A stretch of 48,790 bases of DNA. Source: Chloroflexota bacterium. Its GTDB lineage: Bacteria > Chloroflexota > Anaerolineae > Anaerolineales > Villigracilaceae. The notes below the pieces were generated by a model. That model ran no database searches. It saw only the letters and a program-made list of their open reading frames with translations, and was not told the origin of the DNA. The DNA is taken from NCBI GenBank assembly GCA_016219545.1, contig JACRMH010000065.1:1-48790 (forward strand), written 5' to 3'. Numbering within the stretch: the first letter of the stretch is position 1; each line of letters opens with the position of its first letter. This document shows positions 7,390-16,627 of the stretch, in pieces. Made by a program: the position numbers and the translations under genes.

Positions 7390-9027
7390 TCAGGGTTGGT
7401 GGCAGTAATCCGTGGTCTGGCATAGCTTATCAACCTGTTCGGGAGAGATCTGATAAACGAAATAGTAATTAGCAATCGTATCCACTGGCTCAAAGCTTTC
7501 CCTCAACCACCGAAATCTTTCCGGGTTCGCAACAATACCTACCAGCCGATTGGCAGAGACCACAAAAAGGCCGGGTTCGGGAGTTCTCTGAGGATCTTTT
7601 GCATTTTGATGTTCAGCAAAGTACTCATCCAACTCAGCTTTACTTTGTCCCCAGTCGAGGTTCGAGTCTGCCAGGTATTTATAGGTTTGGGTCTTGTTCC
7701 AGACCAATTCATTAAAATAGGTAAGGTAATAAGGATAATAAGACAGAACTGAAACGACCAGATAAAGCAAAAGCCCAAGGCTGGTAACAATTTGCCATTT
7801 GAAAAATTGCATCCATCTGGTAAATAGTCCACCGGCGAGCACGTACAAAAACGGAAAAACGATCAAATAATATCGAATCCCTATTTGAGCTTCATTAAAA
7901 AAATTGAAATATATCCCGTAGAAAACAACCGGAAGAAGAAGGAATATCTCATTCGATAAGATGGATCGTCTCCGGTCTTTGTCAAAAAAATAAACACCAA
8001 GAGATGCGATCACCAGTATCTGCGCCGCAATCGGGACCTTCAAAAGTGAAGCGACCAAATAATATCCCATAAAGCCCTGACCATCTCTCAACTGTCCAAG
8101 CAGGTAGATCTTTCCATACCCATCCCCAGTCCGCTCGCGATAGATCACCCAATCCAATCCTTCAAGATATGGATAGGGTACGGGAACAGGCAATCCGTTC
8201 AAGACAGGAATCTCATCCTGAATGGATTGGAATAATTTAGATCGAAATTGATAATCGCCAAAACGGGTGAACGTCTTATTGAACAGGAAACCAATATTGA
8301 TCACGAGAATGGATATTGCAGCGCCTGCTGCAATATAGGCAATATATTTCGCCGCAAATAACCTGACCGTTTTCCAGTGGTTCAAATCCCATTCAGCTTT
8401 CATTGATCGCAGATCATACAAAAAAAGCGCAAGTAGGGATATTCCAAGCAAAGGCAGGGAGGAATATTTTGCCAAACAACTTAGTCCCAGAGCAAAGGCA
8501 CACCCCAAGCCATTTAGTATCGTTCTTTTTCTGGCGAAGGACCACAACGTATACATGGACAGGAAGAAGGTCCCCAGTGCATACAGGTCTGTTGTAACAA
8601 GCTGTGAGTGGGCAATAATATTGGGGTCAAATATGTAAAGCAATAATGAAATTAATCCGGGTATAAAACCATATAGAGAACGTGACCAGAAAAAGACCAG
8701 GAAAGCAACCGATGTAGAAACGAGCAGGGTTACCAGCCTTGCCGCAAACAGGCTGGACAGTAGGCTTTTTATCGAATCGCTGACGGGAAGGATGTCTCCC
8801 AATTTTTCGGGAAGCGCGTTAAGAGCTGAAAACGGCATCTTGCTATCATCGAAACGATCGGAATTGCCGTTTAGGATGTTCTGGCCATAGCGAAGGTGCC
8901 TGGGTTCATCATAAGTGGCGCTTTTTCCTTTTACGCTCAATATGCCCAGCCCGACAAAAAATAACAGGAATATCCCAACGATTATCCATTGTTTTATTGG
9001 AGAAAATTTATCAATTGAGATGGGCAT
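7390..9027 (-). CDS. GT-C membrane glycosyltransferase (family 39/ArnT-like)
   Basis: 545 residues from the ATG at 9027, which has GGAG eight bases upstream; a TTG 42 bases earlier is less likely. The protein has an N-terminal membrane segment (about 13-31), then ATYDEPRHL with the D40-E41 pair typical of the first outer loop of PMT/ArnT-type enzymes, then roughly ten further hydrophobic helices and a soluble C-terminal domain of about 100 residues. Such enzymes use polyprenyl-phosphate sugars on the outer side of the membrane. It may glycosylate a lipid-linked glycan or a protein. Its gene follows the RmlD-like gene after 56 bases. Confidence 0.75.
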   Translation of the reverse strand: MPISIDKFSPIKQWIIVGIFLLFFVGLGILSVKGKSATYDEPRHLRYGQNILNGNSDRFDDSKMPFSALNALPEKLGDILPVSDSIKSLLSSLFAARLVTLLVSTSVAFLVFFWSRSLYGFIPGLISLLLYIFDPNIIAHSQLVTTDLYALGTFFLSMYTLWSFARKRTILNGLGCAFALGLSCLAKYSSLPLLGISLLALFLYDLRSMKAEWDLNHWKTVRLFAAKYIAYIAAGAAISILVINIGFLFNKTFTRFGDYQFRSKLFQSIQDEIPVLNGLPVPVPYPYLEGLDWVIYRERTGDGYGKIYLLGQLRDGQGFMGYYLVASLLKVPIAAQILVIASLGVYFFDKDRRRSILSNEIFLLLPVVFYGIYFNFFNEAQIGIRYYLIVFPFLYVLAGGLFTRWMQFFKWQIVTSLGLLLYLVVSVLSYYPYYLTYFNELVWNKTQTYKYLADSNLDWGQSKAELDEYFAEHQNAKDPQRTPEPGLFVVSANRLVGIVANPERFRWLRESFEPVDTIANYYFVYQISPEQVDKLCQTTDYCHQP

Positions 9028-9083
9028 GTGGATAACTCCGTTTTTAAGTGGGTAACTAAAGGAGAACAAGTTGCCAATCTAAC

Positions 9084-10001
9084 TTAAAACTGTTGATAAC
9101 CACGTATTTTCTGTGGATAACCCTGCTGGTACTGTGTATAAAACTCGGCTAAACCAGTGGAGAACTCAGGGAGGGACTCACCCAGATCTGTGGATAACTT
9201 GTGGACAGAAAGCCATAAATTGTGGGAACGAGGTGCGGTCAATGTGGATGAAAGGATGGATTTCGGGGAAATGTCACTTTCCTTCAAGCTGAATTTGCGG
9301 GCGATCTCCACGCCGAACTGAAACTTGCTCATCGCCTGCGGACCCACAAGATGGTACAGCCCCGACATGTTCTTCTTCAGCATTTTCAAGAGTATCCTCG
9401 CCGTGTCATTGACCAGCATCGGGCAAAAGACCACATCGGTAAACCCGCTCATACTTTTGTTATGGGTAAGGTTATGAAAAAAGAACTCTGCCAGACTGCG
9501 CCTTCCGCCCAGGCTCCAGCCGTAGAAATTAACACGGGTCACAATGGCCTCTGGATTCTCGCTCAAGACCGCACATTCGCCCGCAAGTTTTGTTTGTGAA
9601 TAAACGCCCAGCGGATTGGGAGTATCTTCTTCAGTATAGAAGCCGTCTTTTTCACCATCGAAAACCGCATCAGTAGAAATGTGGACAAAGGGAATTCCGC
9701 GCGCTTTGCAAGCCTTGGCCATTCGCGCGGGCAGATCAATGTTGAGGGCGCGGGCAAGCTCCGGATTGTTCTCGCAGGCATCCAGGTCGGCAAGAGCCGC
9801 ACAGTTGACCATCCAGTCAGGGCGTGCAGAGTCCAAGGCTGAGTCTACTGCCCCAGACTCCAACAACTCCAATTTCAAAATATTAAACGGCGCACTTTTT
9901 AATTTGCCCCGGTCCACACCAGTGACTTTATGCTCGATCTGCGCTTCCTGTGCGAGATTGATGCCGAGCAAACCACTGACGCCTGCGATGAGGAGTTTCA
10001 T
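9084..10001 (-). CDS. RmlD-like sugar-nucleotide reductase (SDR)
   Basis: 305 residues. The GVSGLLG nucleotide-binding loop (7-13), CAALADLDACE, HISTDAVFDG and the catalytic Y134-SQT-K138 place it in the dTDP-4-dehydrorhamnose reductase group of extended SDRs. Its ATG overlaps the stop of the PseB-like dehydratase gene by four bases (ATGA), so the two are probably translated together and act in sequence. That pairing (inverting UDP-GlcNAc 4,6-dehydratase then RmlD-type reductase) is known from UDP-6-deoxy-L-hexosamine routes such as L-FucNAc or L-RhaNAc, where the matching 2-epimerase would also be needed. No such epimerase is clear here. Confidence 0.82.
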   Translation of the reverse strand: MKLLIAGVSGLLGINLAQEAQIEHKVTGVDRGKLKSAPFNILKLELLESGAVDSALDSARPDWMVNCAALADLDACENNPELARALNIDLPARMAKACKARGIPFVHISTDAVFDGEKDGFYTEEDTPNPLGVYSQTKLAGECAVLSENPEAIVTRVNFYGWSLGGRRSLAEFFFHNLTHNKSMSGFTDVVFCPMLVNDTARILLKMLKKNMSGLYHLVGPQAMSKFQFGVEIARKFSLKESDISPKSILSSTLTAPRSHNLWLSVHKLSTDLGESLPEFSTGLAEFYTQYQQGYPQKIRGYQQF

Positions 10002-11008
10002 CCTTCGAGCTTGCCCTGTGCAAATAGTTCTTCGAAAGGTGCAATATATTTTTTGATGCCATCAATATCGAGCCACTCGGAATTGTTATCGCTCGAATAA
10101 ACAAAACCTTCGTTGAGTTGTTTGCCTTTGCCCTGCCATGAATAACCAAACCACGAAGCTTCGGCAGGTTGAACGACGAACATATTATCCACTTCAACGG
10201 TGTGGCGCGCTTCATCTTCGGAGATCAACACTTCATGTAATTTTTCGCCGGGGCGGATACCGATCATATTGATCTCGGCTTTTGGCGCAATGGCGTGCGC
10301 AAGGTCAACGACTTTAGTGCTGGGGATCTTGGGGACGAAAACTTCGCCGCCCTCCATTTGTTCGATGCAGGTGATCACAAAACGGACACCCTGTTCAAGC
10401 GAAAGCCAGAAGCGGGTCATGCGGTCATCGGTGATGGTGATTTTGCCGCCGCTGCGTTGTTTGAGGAACAACGGGACGACAGAGCCGCGCGAGCCGACGA
10501 CATTCCCGTATCGGACGCACGAGTATCTGGTTGCTGTTCCTGCGGCATAGGCGTTGCTTTGAATGGTCAACTTCTCGGCGGCCAGTTTGGTAGCCCCGTA
10601 AAGATTCGCCGGGCTGACGGCCTTATCGGTGCTGATGCTCATCACTTTTTTAACACCGGCATCGAGAGCAGCTTCGACCACATTCGCCGTGCCCATGATA
10701 TTGGTCTTGATGGCTTCCATGGGATTGTATTCACAGGCCGGCACCTGCTTCAACGCCGCCGCATGGACGACAATATCCACGCCATGCAAGGCGCGCAGAA
10801 GGCGCTCACGGTCACGGATGTCGCCGATGAAATAACGCAGACGCGGGTCGTTATATCCGCCTACTTGCATTTCGTGCTGTTTCAATTCATCGCGGCTGAA
10901 GATGATGATCTTCTTCGGCTGTTTTTCCTCGAGCAGGATTTTGGTGAATTTTTTACCGAACGAGCCTGTGCCGCCGGTGATGAGTACAACTTGATCTTTC
11001 CAATCCAT
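9998..11008 (-). CDS. PseB/CapE-type UDP-GlcNAc 4,6-dehydratase (inverting)
   Basis: 336 residues, the normal length. It has TGGTGSFG (11-18), FSRDELKQ (37-44), the STDKA catalytic loop (D128, K129) and the Y137-GAT-K141 pair. FSRDELKQ is characteristic of the inverting dehydratase/5-epimerase subgroup acting on UDP-GlcNAc and giving a 4-keto-6-deoxy-L-sugar. The product feeds pseudaminic acid or L-FucNAc/L-RhaNAc routes; the RmlD-like partner downstream favours the second, while the NeuB-family gene in the same operon leaves the first open. An AGGAG site precedes the ATG. Confidence 0.87.
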   Translation of the reverse strand: MDWKDQVVLITGGTGSFGKKFTKILLEEKQPKKIIIFSRDELKQHEMQVGGYNDPRLRYFIGDIRDRERLLRALHGVDIVVHAAALKQVPACEYNPMEAIKTNIMGTANVVEAALDAGVKKVMSISTDKAVSPANLYGATKLAAEKLTIQSNAYAAGTATRYSCVRYGNVVGSRGSVVPLFLKQRSGGKITITDDRMTRFWLSLEQGVRFVITCIEQMEGGEVFVPKIPSTKVVDLAHAIAPKAEINMIGIRPGEKLHEVLISEDEARHTVEVDNMFVVQPAEASWFGYSWQGKGKQLNEGFVYSSDNNSEWLDIDGIKKYIAPFEELFAQGKLEG

Positions 11009-11019
11009 GATAAGTTCTC

Positions 11020-11820
11020 CTATTTCACAGCTTGAAACAAGCCGGAGTCTTTTGAGATAAAAATTCCACGATCTTTCTTTAATTCATTTTCCAGATCAGC
11101 TTTGATCTTAATAAATCCGTCTTCTGAAACTTCCGATGAACGAATGGCGGACCGAAGGTAGTCCATCAATGGTCCAACTTCTGTTACAAGCAAACTATCT
11201 TCATAACGCGACATGGTAACTTTTGAGAAAAACTTCTCTAATTGTTCTGCGCCGTTTTCAAGGGTAAAGGACAGGGTAAAAGGCGAAAAATCATGATCTT
11301 TATCGAGGCGCCGCAGCCAATCGGTAATCTCCTTCATATGAGATTCACCGCCAGTGGTTGCGATCAAACATCCGTCTTTTTTCAACACTCTTTTTATTTC
11401 AGCCAGCGCTTTATTCAAGTCAGGAACATGATACAGCATATGGTTGGCAATGACGATGTCAAATGTCTCATCCTTGTACGGGATGGACTGGGCATCAATT
11501 TGCTCAAACTTATAATTCCTGCCGGTCACAACCAAATTACGCCAGGCTGCATCCAACATTCCTTGAGACAAGTCGCTCAATGTAATGTTCCACTGGGCTG
11601 GAACTTTATCCGCAATATTCGACCACAAAGCTCCCGACCCCGTGCCCAACTCCAAAACATTTGCTTCCTTCGACAATTTGGAAAGTGTATCAAATACCCA
11701 ATTGAACCATCCGTACGGATTCGTGCTGAAGCGGCGGTGGATATCGAGACGCGCGTTTAGGTTGCCAGCATCCTTATATTGGTTGGTGGTTAAATAGCTC
11801 TGGTCGGTAAGTTTTGACAC
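11020..11820 (-). CDS. Class I SAM-dependent methyltransferase
   Basis: 266 residues. VLELGTGSGALWSNIA is motif I of the Rossmann methyltransferase fold, LSDLSQGML the acidic loop, and DIVIANHMLYHVPDLNKALAEIKRVLK the Methyltransf_11 core. It starts with GTG, preceded by an AGGA ribosome site. It sits 11 bases before the dehydratase gene. It may O-methylate a sugar hydroxyl or a chain end of the polysaccharide; the acceptor is not deducible. Confidence 0.82.
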   Translation of the reverse strand: MSKLTDQSYLTTNQYKDAGNLNARLDIHRRFSTNPYGWFNWVFDTLSKLSKEANVLELGTGSGALWSNIADKVPAQWNITLSDLSQGMLDAAWRNLVVTGRNYKFEQIDAQSIPYKDETFDIVIANHMLYHVPDLNKALAEIKRVLKKDGCLIATTGGESHMKEITDWLRRLDKDHDFSPFTLSFTLENGAEQLEKFFSKVTMSRYEDSLLVTEVGPLMDYLRSAIRSSEVSEDGFIKIKADLENELKKDRGIFISKDSGLFQAVK

Positions 11821-11897
11821 GGTTAATTTCCTGCAACCATATTGTTTAGAAGGATGTCCTTATTAATAAAACACAGCGATCTCGCTTATTGAATGAC

Positions 11898-12758
11898 TTA
11901 TCTATCCCAATCAAACTTCATATCCAGGAAATCATATAAACGTTGATTATAAGGGCGGAAATAATCCACAAGTTTCCGACGGGTGGCCGGGTCCATGTCG
12001 TCTTTATAATCTCCCTGTTTGAAGACTTTATAATTTCCATTTTCGTTGCGCGGCAATCCCAAAAAACCAAAAGCAGTCTTCATGACATCTGCCGGCTGAC
12101 TGTAAAGGTCTTCGCTTTTCAGGATGAGAATGTTTTCCTTGGGGAACAAACTATATAATTTTTGGACTTGCTCCACATACCGTCCACGTTCCAAATAACT
12201 ATACTGGATATGACGATACTGCGGATAAGTGGGGTCAGCAGCAATCTTTTCAGCCTCCCCCGCGATACGTTCAGGCTCCTTTGCGATGGCTTGCTCAAAC
12301 GACAGGTTTTCACGTTCCACCCGCACCATATGCTGGTAATGGGAGTAAGCGCGATCAACAGGATTGCGCAAAATAACAATGATCTTCACCGAAGGCAAGG
12401 CAGCCTTGATCCGCTCAGGTGCTGTGGGATGATACATATAGTATGGGCTGGCTTCGCCGGTGATCGCATGTGCGGCGCGCAGCTTACTCTTCAAAGGGAA
12501 GTGTGCCTGATACCATGAATATCCGCGAAAGAAATTGCTGTCAAAGAATTTCACTTCTTTGCGAAACGACGATAATACCTGCGAATGCTGGATCAAATAC
12601 TTGAACAGCGAGGTGGTTCCACCTTTTTGTGTGCCAACCACCAAAAAGTCCGGAGAGGCGCGAAAGGAAGTGGTCAGCCGATGGAAGAGCCACCAGATGA
12701 CCAGTCGCGGATTATTGCGGAACGCTGCCCAGCTTGTATTGTCATCGGCGTAACGCAT
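11898..12758 (-). CDS. Sulfotransferase (PAPS-dependent, carbohydrate type)
   Basis: 286 residues. TQKGGTTSLFKYL (43-55) is the 5'-phosphosulfate binding loop and ILRNPVDRAYSHYQH the 3'-phosphate binding motif; KEVKFFDSNFFRGYSWYQAHFP is typical of heparan-sulfate-type sulfotransferases. The family moves sulfate from PAPS to a sugar hydroxyl or amine. In this locus it implies that the exported polysaccharide, or a glycolipid, may be sulfated. Start and stop overlap the upstream methyltransferase gene by one base (TGATG). A 77-base spacer separates it from the next gene. Confidence 0.87.
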   Translation of the reverse strand: MRYADDNTSWAAFRNNPRLVIWWLFHRLTTSFRASPDFLVVGTQKGGTTSLFKYLIQHSQVLSSFRKEVKFFDSNFFRGYSWYQAHFPLKSKLRAAHAITGEASPYYMYHPTAPERIKAALPSVKIIVILRNPVDRAYSHYQHMVRVERENLSFEQAIAKEPERIAGEAEKIAADPTYPQYRHIQYSYLERGRYVEQVQKLYSLFPKENILILKSEDLYSQPADVMKTAFGFLGLPRNENGNYKVFKQGDYKDDMDPATRRKLVDYFRPYNQRLYDFLDMKFDWDR

Positions 12759-13609
12759 CAGTTCTCCTTGCGAAAAACGATCATGGGATATTGTCCATTC
12801 TCGCCAAAGAAGCGCGGGAATTTTTCCTCAAGCCAATATACAAAGCGAAGTAAATAGAATCCGCCAAGCCATTTATAAATTAAGGTGCGCGTGAAGCGCG
12901 TGCTCAGACTACGCCAGACATAGATCTGAATAGGGGTGATACCGGAGAGTTCGCGCCTCAACCAATTCACATCTATTTTCTCGATATATGTGCCCGTGTT
13001 CTCTTCGATGGAATTCTCCCTTTCCTTTTTGGAAAAACTGGGAAGTTGCCCTCTTGTGAGCAGGGATTTGACCACGCGCACTGGTCGGATAAAAAAGCTC
13101 GCGATCTTCATCAGGGACGGATAATCCCAGCCATTGACAACCACAGCCGAACGGGACGGCTTAAGGACACGGAATAATCCCGCATAAGCACGCTTGTGAT
13201 CGGGCAGCGGCAAATGATGAATGGTATGCAGGGACACAATGGCATCGAAAGCATCTGATCTAAAGGGCAGGTTGGCAATATCCGCAACAACGTACAATCC
13301 GCGTTCACCGAGGCGTTGACGGGCTTCGCGCAGGGCCGTAATTGAAATGTCGGCGCAAACACGATGCTTGTAGTTCTCAGAGTAAGTCACATATTCGGGA
13401 TATTGGACAGGTCCAGAACCTGCATCCAAAAGCAAGCCGCCTGAAGGTGCGATGTGCCTCTTCACGCGCAGGTGGCATTTATGAATGTATTCAGCCGTCA
13501 CCGGACGCAAGTCTTCATAACGGGCGTTTTGATACAACCCGTCCTCCTCCTGCATCCAGCCGACTTGATCGTAGAATTCGCGTACTTTTTGTTTTGTGTC
13601 GTTGGTCAT
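12758..13609 (-). CDS. Class I SAM-dependent methyltransferase
   Basis: 283 residues. LLLDAGSGPVQYPEY is motif I, VCADISITALREAR the acidic loop, and FDAIVSLHTIHHLP the Methyltransf_11 motif. The C-terminal third is basic and aromatic, suggesting membrane-edge location. It lies one base after the capsule-type gene upstream and overlaps the sulfotransferase gene, so chain capping or decoration by methylation and sulfation may be coupled. Acceptor unknown. Confidence 0.8.
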   Translation of the reverse strand: MTNDTKQKVREFYDQVGWMQEEDGLYQNARYEDLRPVTAEYIHKCHLRVKRHIAPSGGLLLDAGSGPVQYPEYVTYSENYKHRVCADISITALREARQRLGERGLYVVADIANLPFRSDAFDAIVSLHTIHHLPLPDHKRAYAGLFRVLKPSRSAVVVNGWDYPSLMKIASFFIRPVRVVKSLLTRGQLPSFSKKERENSIEENTGTYIEKIDVNWLRRELSGITPIQIYVWRSLSTRFTRTLIYKWLGGFYLLRFVYWLEEKFPRFFGENGQYPMIVFRKEN

Positions 13610-13610
13610 A

Positions 13611-15212
13611 TTATTTCCATATAAATGGTTCGTTCACCAAAAAATCAAATGTATCTTTAAATTGATGCAAGCCTTCTTCGCTTAATACTTTCTCCAAAGG
13701 CCAGACCTCAAGGTCATCCCAGAAATTCATCAAGCGCCATGGGAAAGGACGCGGATATTCAAAGAAGAAACGATAGGCGTAATTCCAAGCCAGCTCGGTC
13801 TGTTTTTCGTTCAAGCGATGGGCGGGAATATTTGCCAGGACTTTTTCGAGAGTGGCATAATATTCATCCCATGAATTCGGGTCAAGCGTAAAGCCGCGTC
13901 CGCGATAATGAGTTTTGCCGCAGGAAATGACGGGACAGCCATTCATGGCGGTTTCAAGTCCAACCGTCGTAGTGTATGCCAGCCCGACATTTGCAAATTC
14001 TATCAGGTCATAGGTGTTGATCTTATCCAGCGCACCAATGACATGAATATGGCTGGGGAGTTCTGGCAACGCCTCACGCACCACCGCTCCCATGGATTTG
14101 GCCTGCGGGACAAGTTTTTCACCCGGGTGAACACGGATCACCAATTGCACATCCGTTCGCTTTGCAAAATATTGGACAGTCTTCGTGATCCATTCGGTCA
14201 TGGAAGCGGCGAAGATGTCACGACCCAAAGTGAGACTGTCTCCCAGAACATTCGCGGCTAACATGACTACGGGACGCTCGTCCAGGCCGAGTTGTTTGCG
14301 AGTCTCCTGTGCGCCTTGCGACGAAACATATTGCCACAACCGCTTGGATTTGCCCCATACGCGTGCGCCGCGGCGGGCATTTTCCAGATCGGCCAGGCGT
14401 TCGAACATTTCATCGGTGATCGGCAAGTGACAGCGTGCGTTAACAAGATAATCCGTATCCTGCTGCATGATGGACGAATTCTGGGCGAGCCAGATCTGTT
14501 CGCGCTGGTCGTTGAATTCGTATGTGACAGCGTCAATGTTCAAGTAACGCGCCACGCGGAAGACAATTCCCATTTCAAGGATCAATCCATTCGGGATCAA
14601 AACGACATCAGGTTTATGGGATTGTAAATATTCAAACGCGGCTTTGGCGGCGAAGGTATTGCGTTGGATGCGCAAGTCATACAAGGCGCGGTCCTTGGGA
14701 TCATCCATGTCCACTTCTTCACGCATCAAGGTATATTGACAATCCCACAGCGAGATCTCTTTTACATCAGCTTGGATTCTCTCGGGGAGAACAGAAGCAG
14801 GCCTGAGGTCAAGAAAAGAAGCGTGTTCAATTAATGGGGATAATGCCGAAAGGGCGTCGCGTGTATGAAGCACGCGCTGTCTTTGGGTGAACTTATCCAT
14901 TTCCTTGTGCCACTCGGAATAAGGCAGAGTCAACAAAGTGACTTTGTGCCCAAGCCCGGCGAGGGTCAATCCGAGATAAGTGGATTGTTCGATCCAGTAG
15001 TGAAGTGTGGAGAAAAATAAAACATTCCTGCCGCGCTTCGCATTCTTCGCAAACGGCTCGACGACCGCGCGCGCCGCAGGCAAAGATTTTTGCAAACGAG
15101 ACAAGTTGAAATGGTCTTTGCGCGGACGATTCCTCTGCCGAAGCGCCCAATCAATTTCGGCAGTGAAGGGCATGTCGCCCAAGAGTTCCCGGAGAGTGTT
15201 TGTTTTTGCCAT
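13611..15212 (-). CDS. Capsule-polysaccharide-biosynthesis-like protein (GT-B type)
   Basis: 533 residues from the ATG at 15212; an earlier in-frame start would translate the repeat element. The N-terminal part has NVLFFSTLHYWIEQSTYLGLTLAGLGHKV, and the C-terminal part has VIRVHPGE, the VGLAYTTTVGLETAMNGCPVI block and YRGRGFT, which resemble capsule-synthesis glycosyltransferase-like proteins (the KpsC/KpsS/WcbO kind). These act on lipid- or chain-linked glycans at the cytoplasmic face. Substrate not visible; a linker sugar or chain sugar transfer is possible. Confidence 0.65.
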   Translation of the reverse strand: MAKTNTLRELLGDMPFTAEIDWALRQRNRPRKDHFNLSRLQKSLPAARAVVEPFAKNAKRGRNVLFFSTLHYWIEQSTYLGLTLAGLGHKVTLLTLPYSEWHKEMDKFTQRQRVLHTRDALSALSPLIEHASFLDLRPASVLPERIQADVKEISLWDCQYTLMREEVDMDDPKDRALYDLRIQRNTFAAKAAFEYLQSHKPDVVLIPNGLILEMGIVFRVARYLNIDAVTYEFNDQREQIWLAQNSSIMQQDTDYLVNARCHLPITDEMFERLADLENARRGARVWGKSKRLWQYVSSQGAQETRKQLGLDERPVVMLAANVLGDSLTLGRDIFAASMTEWITKTVQYFAKRTDVQLVIRVHPGEKLVPQAKSMGAVVREALPELPSHIHVIGALDKINTYDLIEFANVGLAYTTTVGLETAMNGCPVISCGKTHYRGRGFTLDPNSWDEYYATLEKVLANIPAHRLNEKQTELAWNYAYRFFFEYPRPFPWRLMNFWDDLEVWPLEKVLSEEGLHQFKDTFDFLVNEPFIWK

Positions 15213-15215
15213 GCT

Positions 15216-15258
15216 GTAATTGGTAAATGGTAATTGGTAATTACTACTTACCAATTAC
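15216..15258. repeat. Intergenic inverted repeat made of TAATTGG-like units
   Basis: Tandem TAATTGGTAA-like copies form the left arm, and 15230-15240 pairs perfectly with 15248-15258 (11 base pairs, 7-base loop). It fills the gap between the exporter ATPase gene and the capsule-type gene. Confidence 0.8.
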
Positions 15259-15268
15259 TAATTACTCT

Positions 15269-16558
15269 TTATCCAATCTTCTCGATTTTCCACGCAAGCC
15301 TGGGTCGCACGGGACCCACTCGCGGCTCAGACCAATGCATACCTGGCGCGCCGGAAATATCCACGTTGAAGGCGATCGCATTTTCATCCATAAAATAGCG
15401 GCGCACACCAAACGAACTCGCGTTCACGCCAATGCTATAACGGCCTTCATTGAAAATATCGGCGGGGATTTCGGCGCGGCTGACGTAACGACCCGACTTG
15501 CGCGAGTCAAATTTTTCAAAGAGGTTCGGTTCATCGGTATCGAAAGAAGCAAGCACATATTCGCCACGCATGGTGCTGAGATAAAAACCAACACGCAGAC
15601 CTGTGACAGGCGCATCCAGTTGATATTCAAACTCGACAGTGATTGGCTCGATGGAACGGACTGTATCGACGGCCTTGCCGCTTCGATTCTTAATCCTCAA
15701 ACTGATCGGTCTAAATGGAGCGCTCGAACCCGGAACGTCTCCCACATCCCAAACCCGCTGGCCGGCTTGTGCCTGTCCCGACGAAAGATAAAAGTCAACC
15801 GCCTCCTGTGTAGGAGCGCGCATCAGCATTTGACCTTTATTCAAAACAATGGCTTCCTGAGTCAAACGCAAAATTGCAGACATGTTGTGGCTGACAAACA
15901 AAACCGTGCGTCCTTGCTGGGCCACGTCGCCCATTTTGCCAAGACATTTCTTTTGGAATTCCGCATCACCTACGGCAAGCACTTCATCTACAACGAGAAT
16001 TTCAGGCTCAAGATGCGCAGCAACTGCAAACGCAAGGCGAAGATACATGCCTGAAGAATAGCGCTTGACAGGCGTATCGATGTATTGGGTAACTTCAGAG
16101 AAATCCACGATCTCATCAAATTTAGAATCGATCTCGGCGCGCTTCATGCCAAGGATCGCGCCGTTCATGTAGATGTTTTCGCGGCCGGTGAGTTCGGGAT
16201 GAAAACCCGTGCCAACTTCGAGAAGCGAGCCGACACGTCCGCGCACAGAGACCGTGCCGATAGTTGGTTCGGTAACGCGCGAGAGGATTTTGAGCAGAGT
16301 GCTTTTGCCCGCGCCATTGCGTCCCACAATGCCGAGGACTTTGCCTTCCTCCAGATCGAAGGAGACATCCTTCAACGCCCAAACATAATTCTGGTTCTGT
16401 CTGCGATCAGATTTACCGATCATGGCCTTCGCCAGACGAATGGGCGCAGAGACAGTATCCACGATCACGTCACGGAGCATGTTGTAGCGGAACTTCGATT
16501 CCGCCGCTCCGATCTTATATTGCTTGCCGATGTTGTTTACACTGATTGCTGTTGTCAT
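15269..16558 (-). CDS. Polysaccharide ABC exporter ATPase with Wzt-type C-terminal domain
   Basis: 429 residues. The ATPase domain (about 1-245) has Walker A GRNGAGKST (79-87), the YSSGMYLRLAFA signature and Walker B ILVVDEVLAVGD. Residues about 260-429 form a beta-rich extension like the carbohydrate-binding domain of Wzt, which recognises the chain terminus before export. With the adjacent permease it forms an ABC-2 exporter moving undecaprenyl-linked or lipid-linked polysaccharide outward. The two methyltransferases and the sulfotransferase next door could make the terminal mark that such domains read; this is inference. Confidence 0.9.
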   Translation of the reverse strand: MTTAISVNNIGKQYKIGAAESKFRYNMLRDVIVDTVSAPIRLAKAMIGKSDRRQNQNYVWALKDVSFDLEEGKVLGIVGRNGAGKSTLLKILSRVTEPTIGTVSVRGRVGSLLEVGTGFHPELTGRENIYMNGAILGMKRAEIDSKFDEIVDFSEVTQYIDTPVKRYSSGMYLRLAFAVAAHLEPEILVVDEVLAVGDAEFQKKCLGKMGDVAQQGRTVLFVSHNMSAILRLTQEAIVLNKGQMLMRAPTQEAVDFYLSSGQAQAGQRVWDVGDVPGSSAPFRPISLRIKNRSGKAVDTVRSIEPITVEFEYQLDAPVTGLRVGFYLSTMRGEYVLASFDTDEPNLFEKFDSRKSGRYVSRAEIPADIFNEGRYSIGVNASSFGVRRYFMDENAIAFNVDISGAPGMHWSEPRVGPVRPRLAWKIEKIG

Positions 16559-16568
16559 AAGTACCGTC

Positions 16569-16627
16569 GAAGGTTGAAGGTTAAATGTTGAAGGTTAAAT
16601 CTGTAACCTTCAACCTGTAACTTTCAA
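16569..16627. repeat. Intergenic inverted repeat made of GTTGAAGGTTA-like units
   Basis: GTTGAAGGTTA at 16587-16597 pairs with 16604-16614 (11 base pairs, 6-base loop). A further copy lies on each side. The element fills the space between permease and ATPase genes and ends at the permease stop. Confidence 0.85.

Noticed and set aside
10295..11035. Plus-strand frame opposite the PseB-like gene
   Set aside because: Antisense shadow of a well-conserved gene; no motif.
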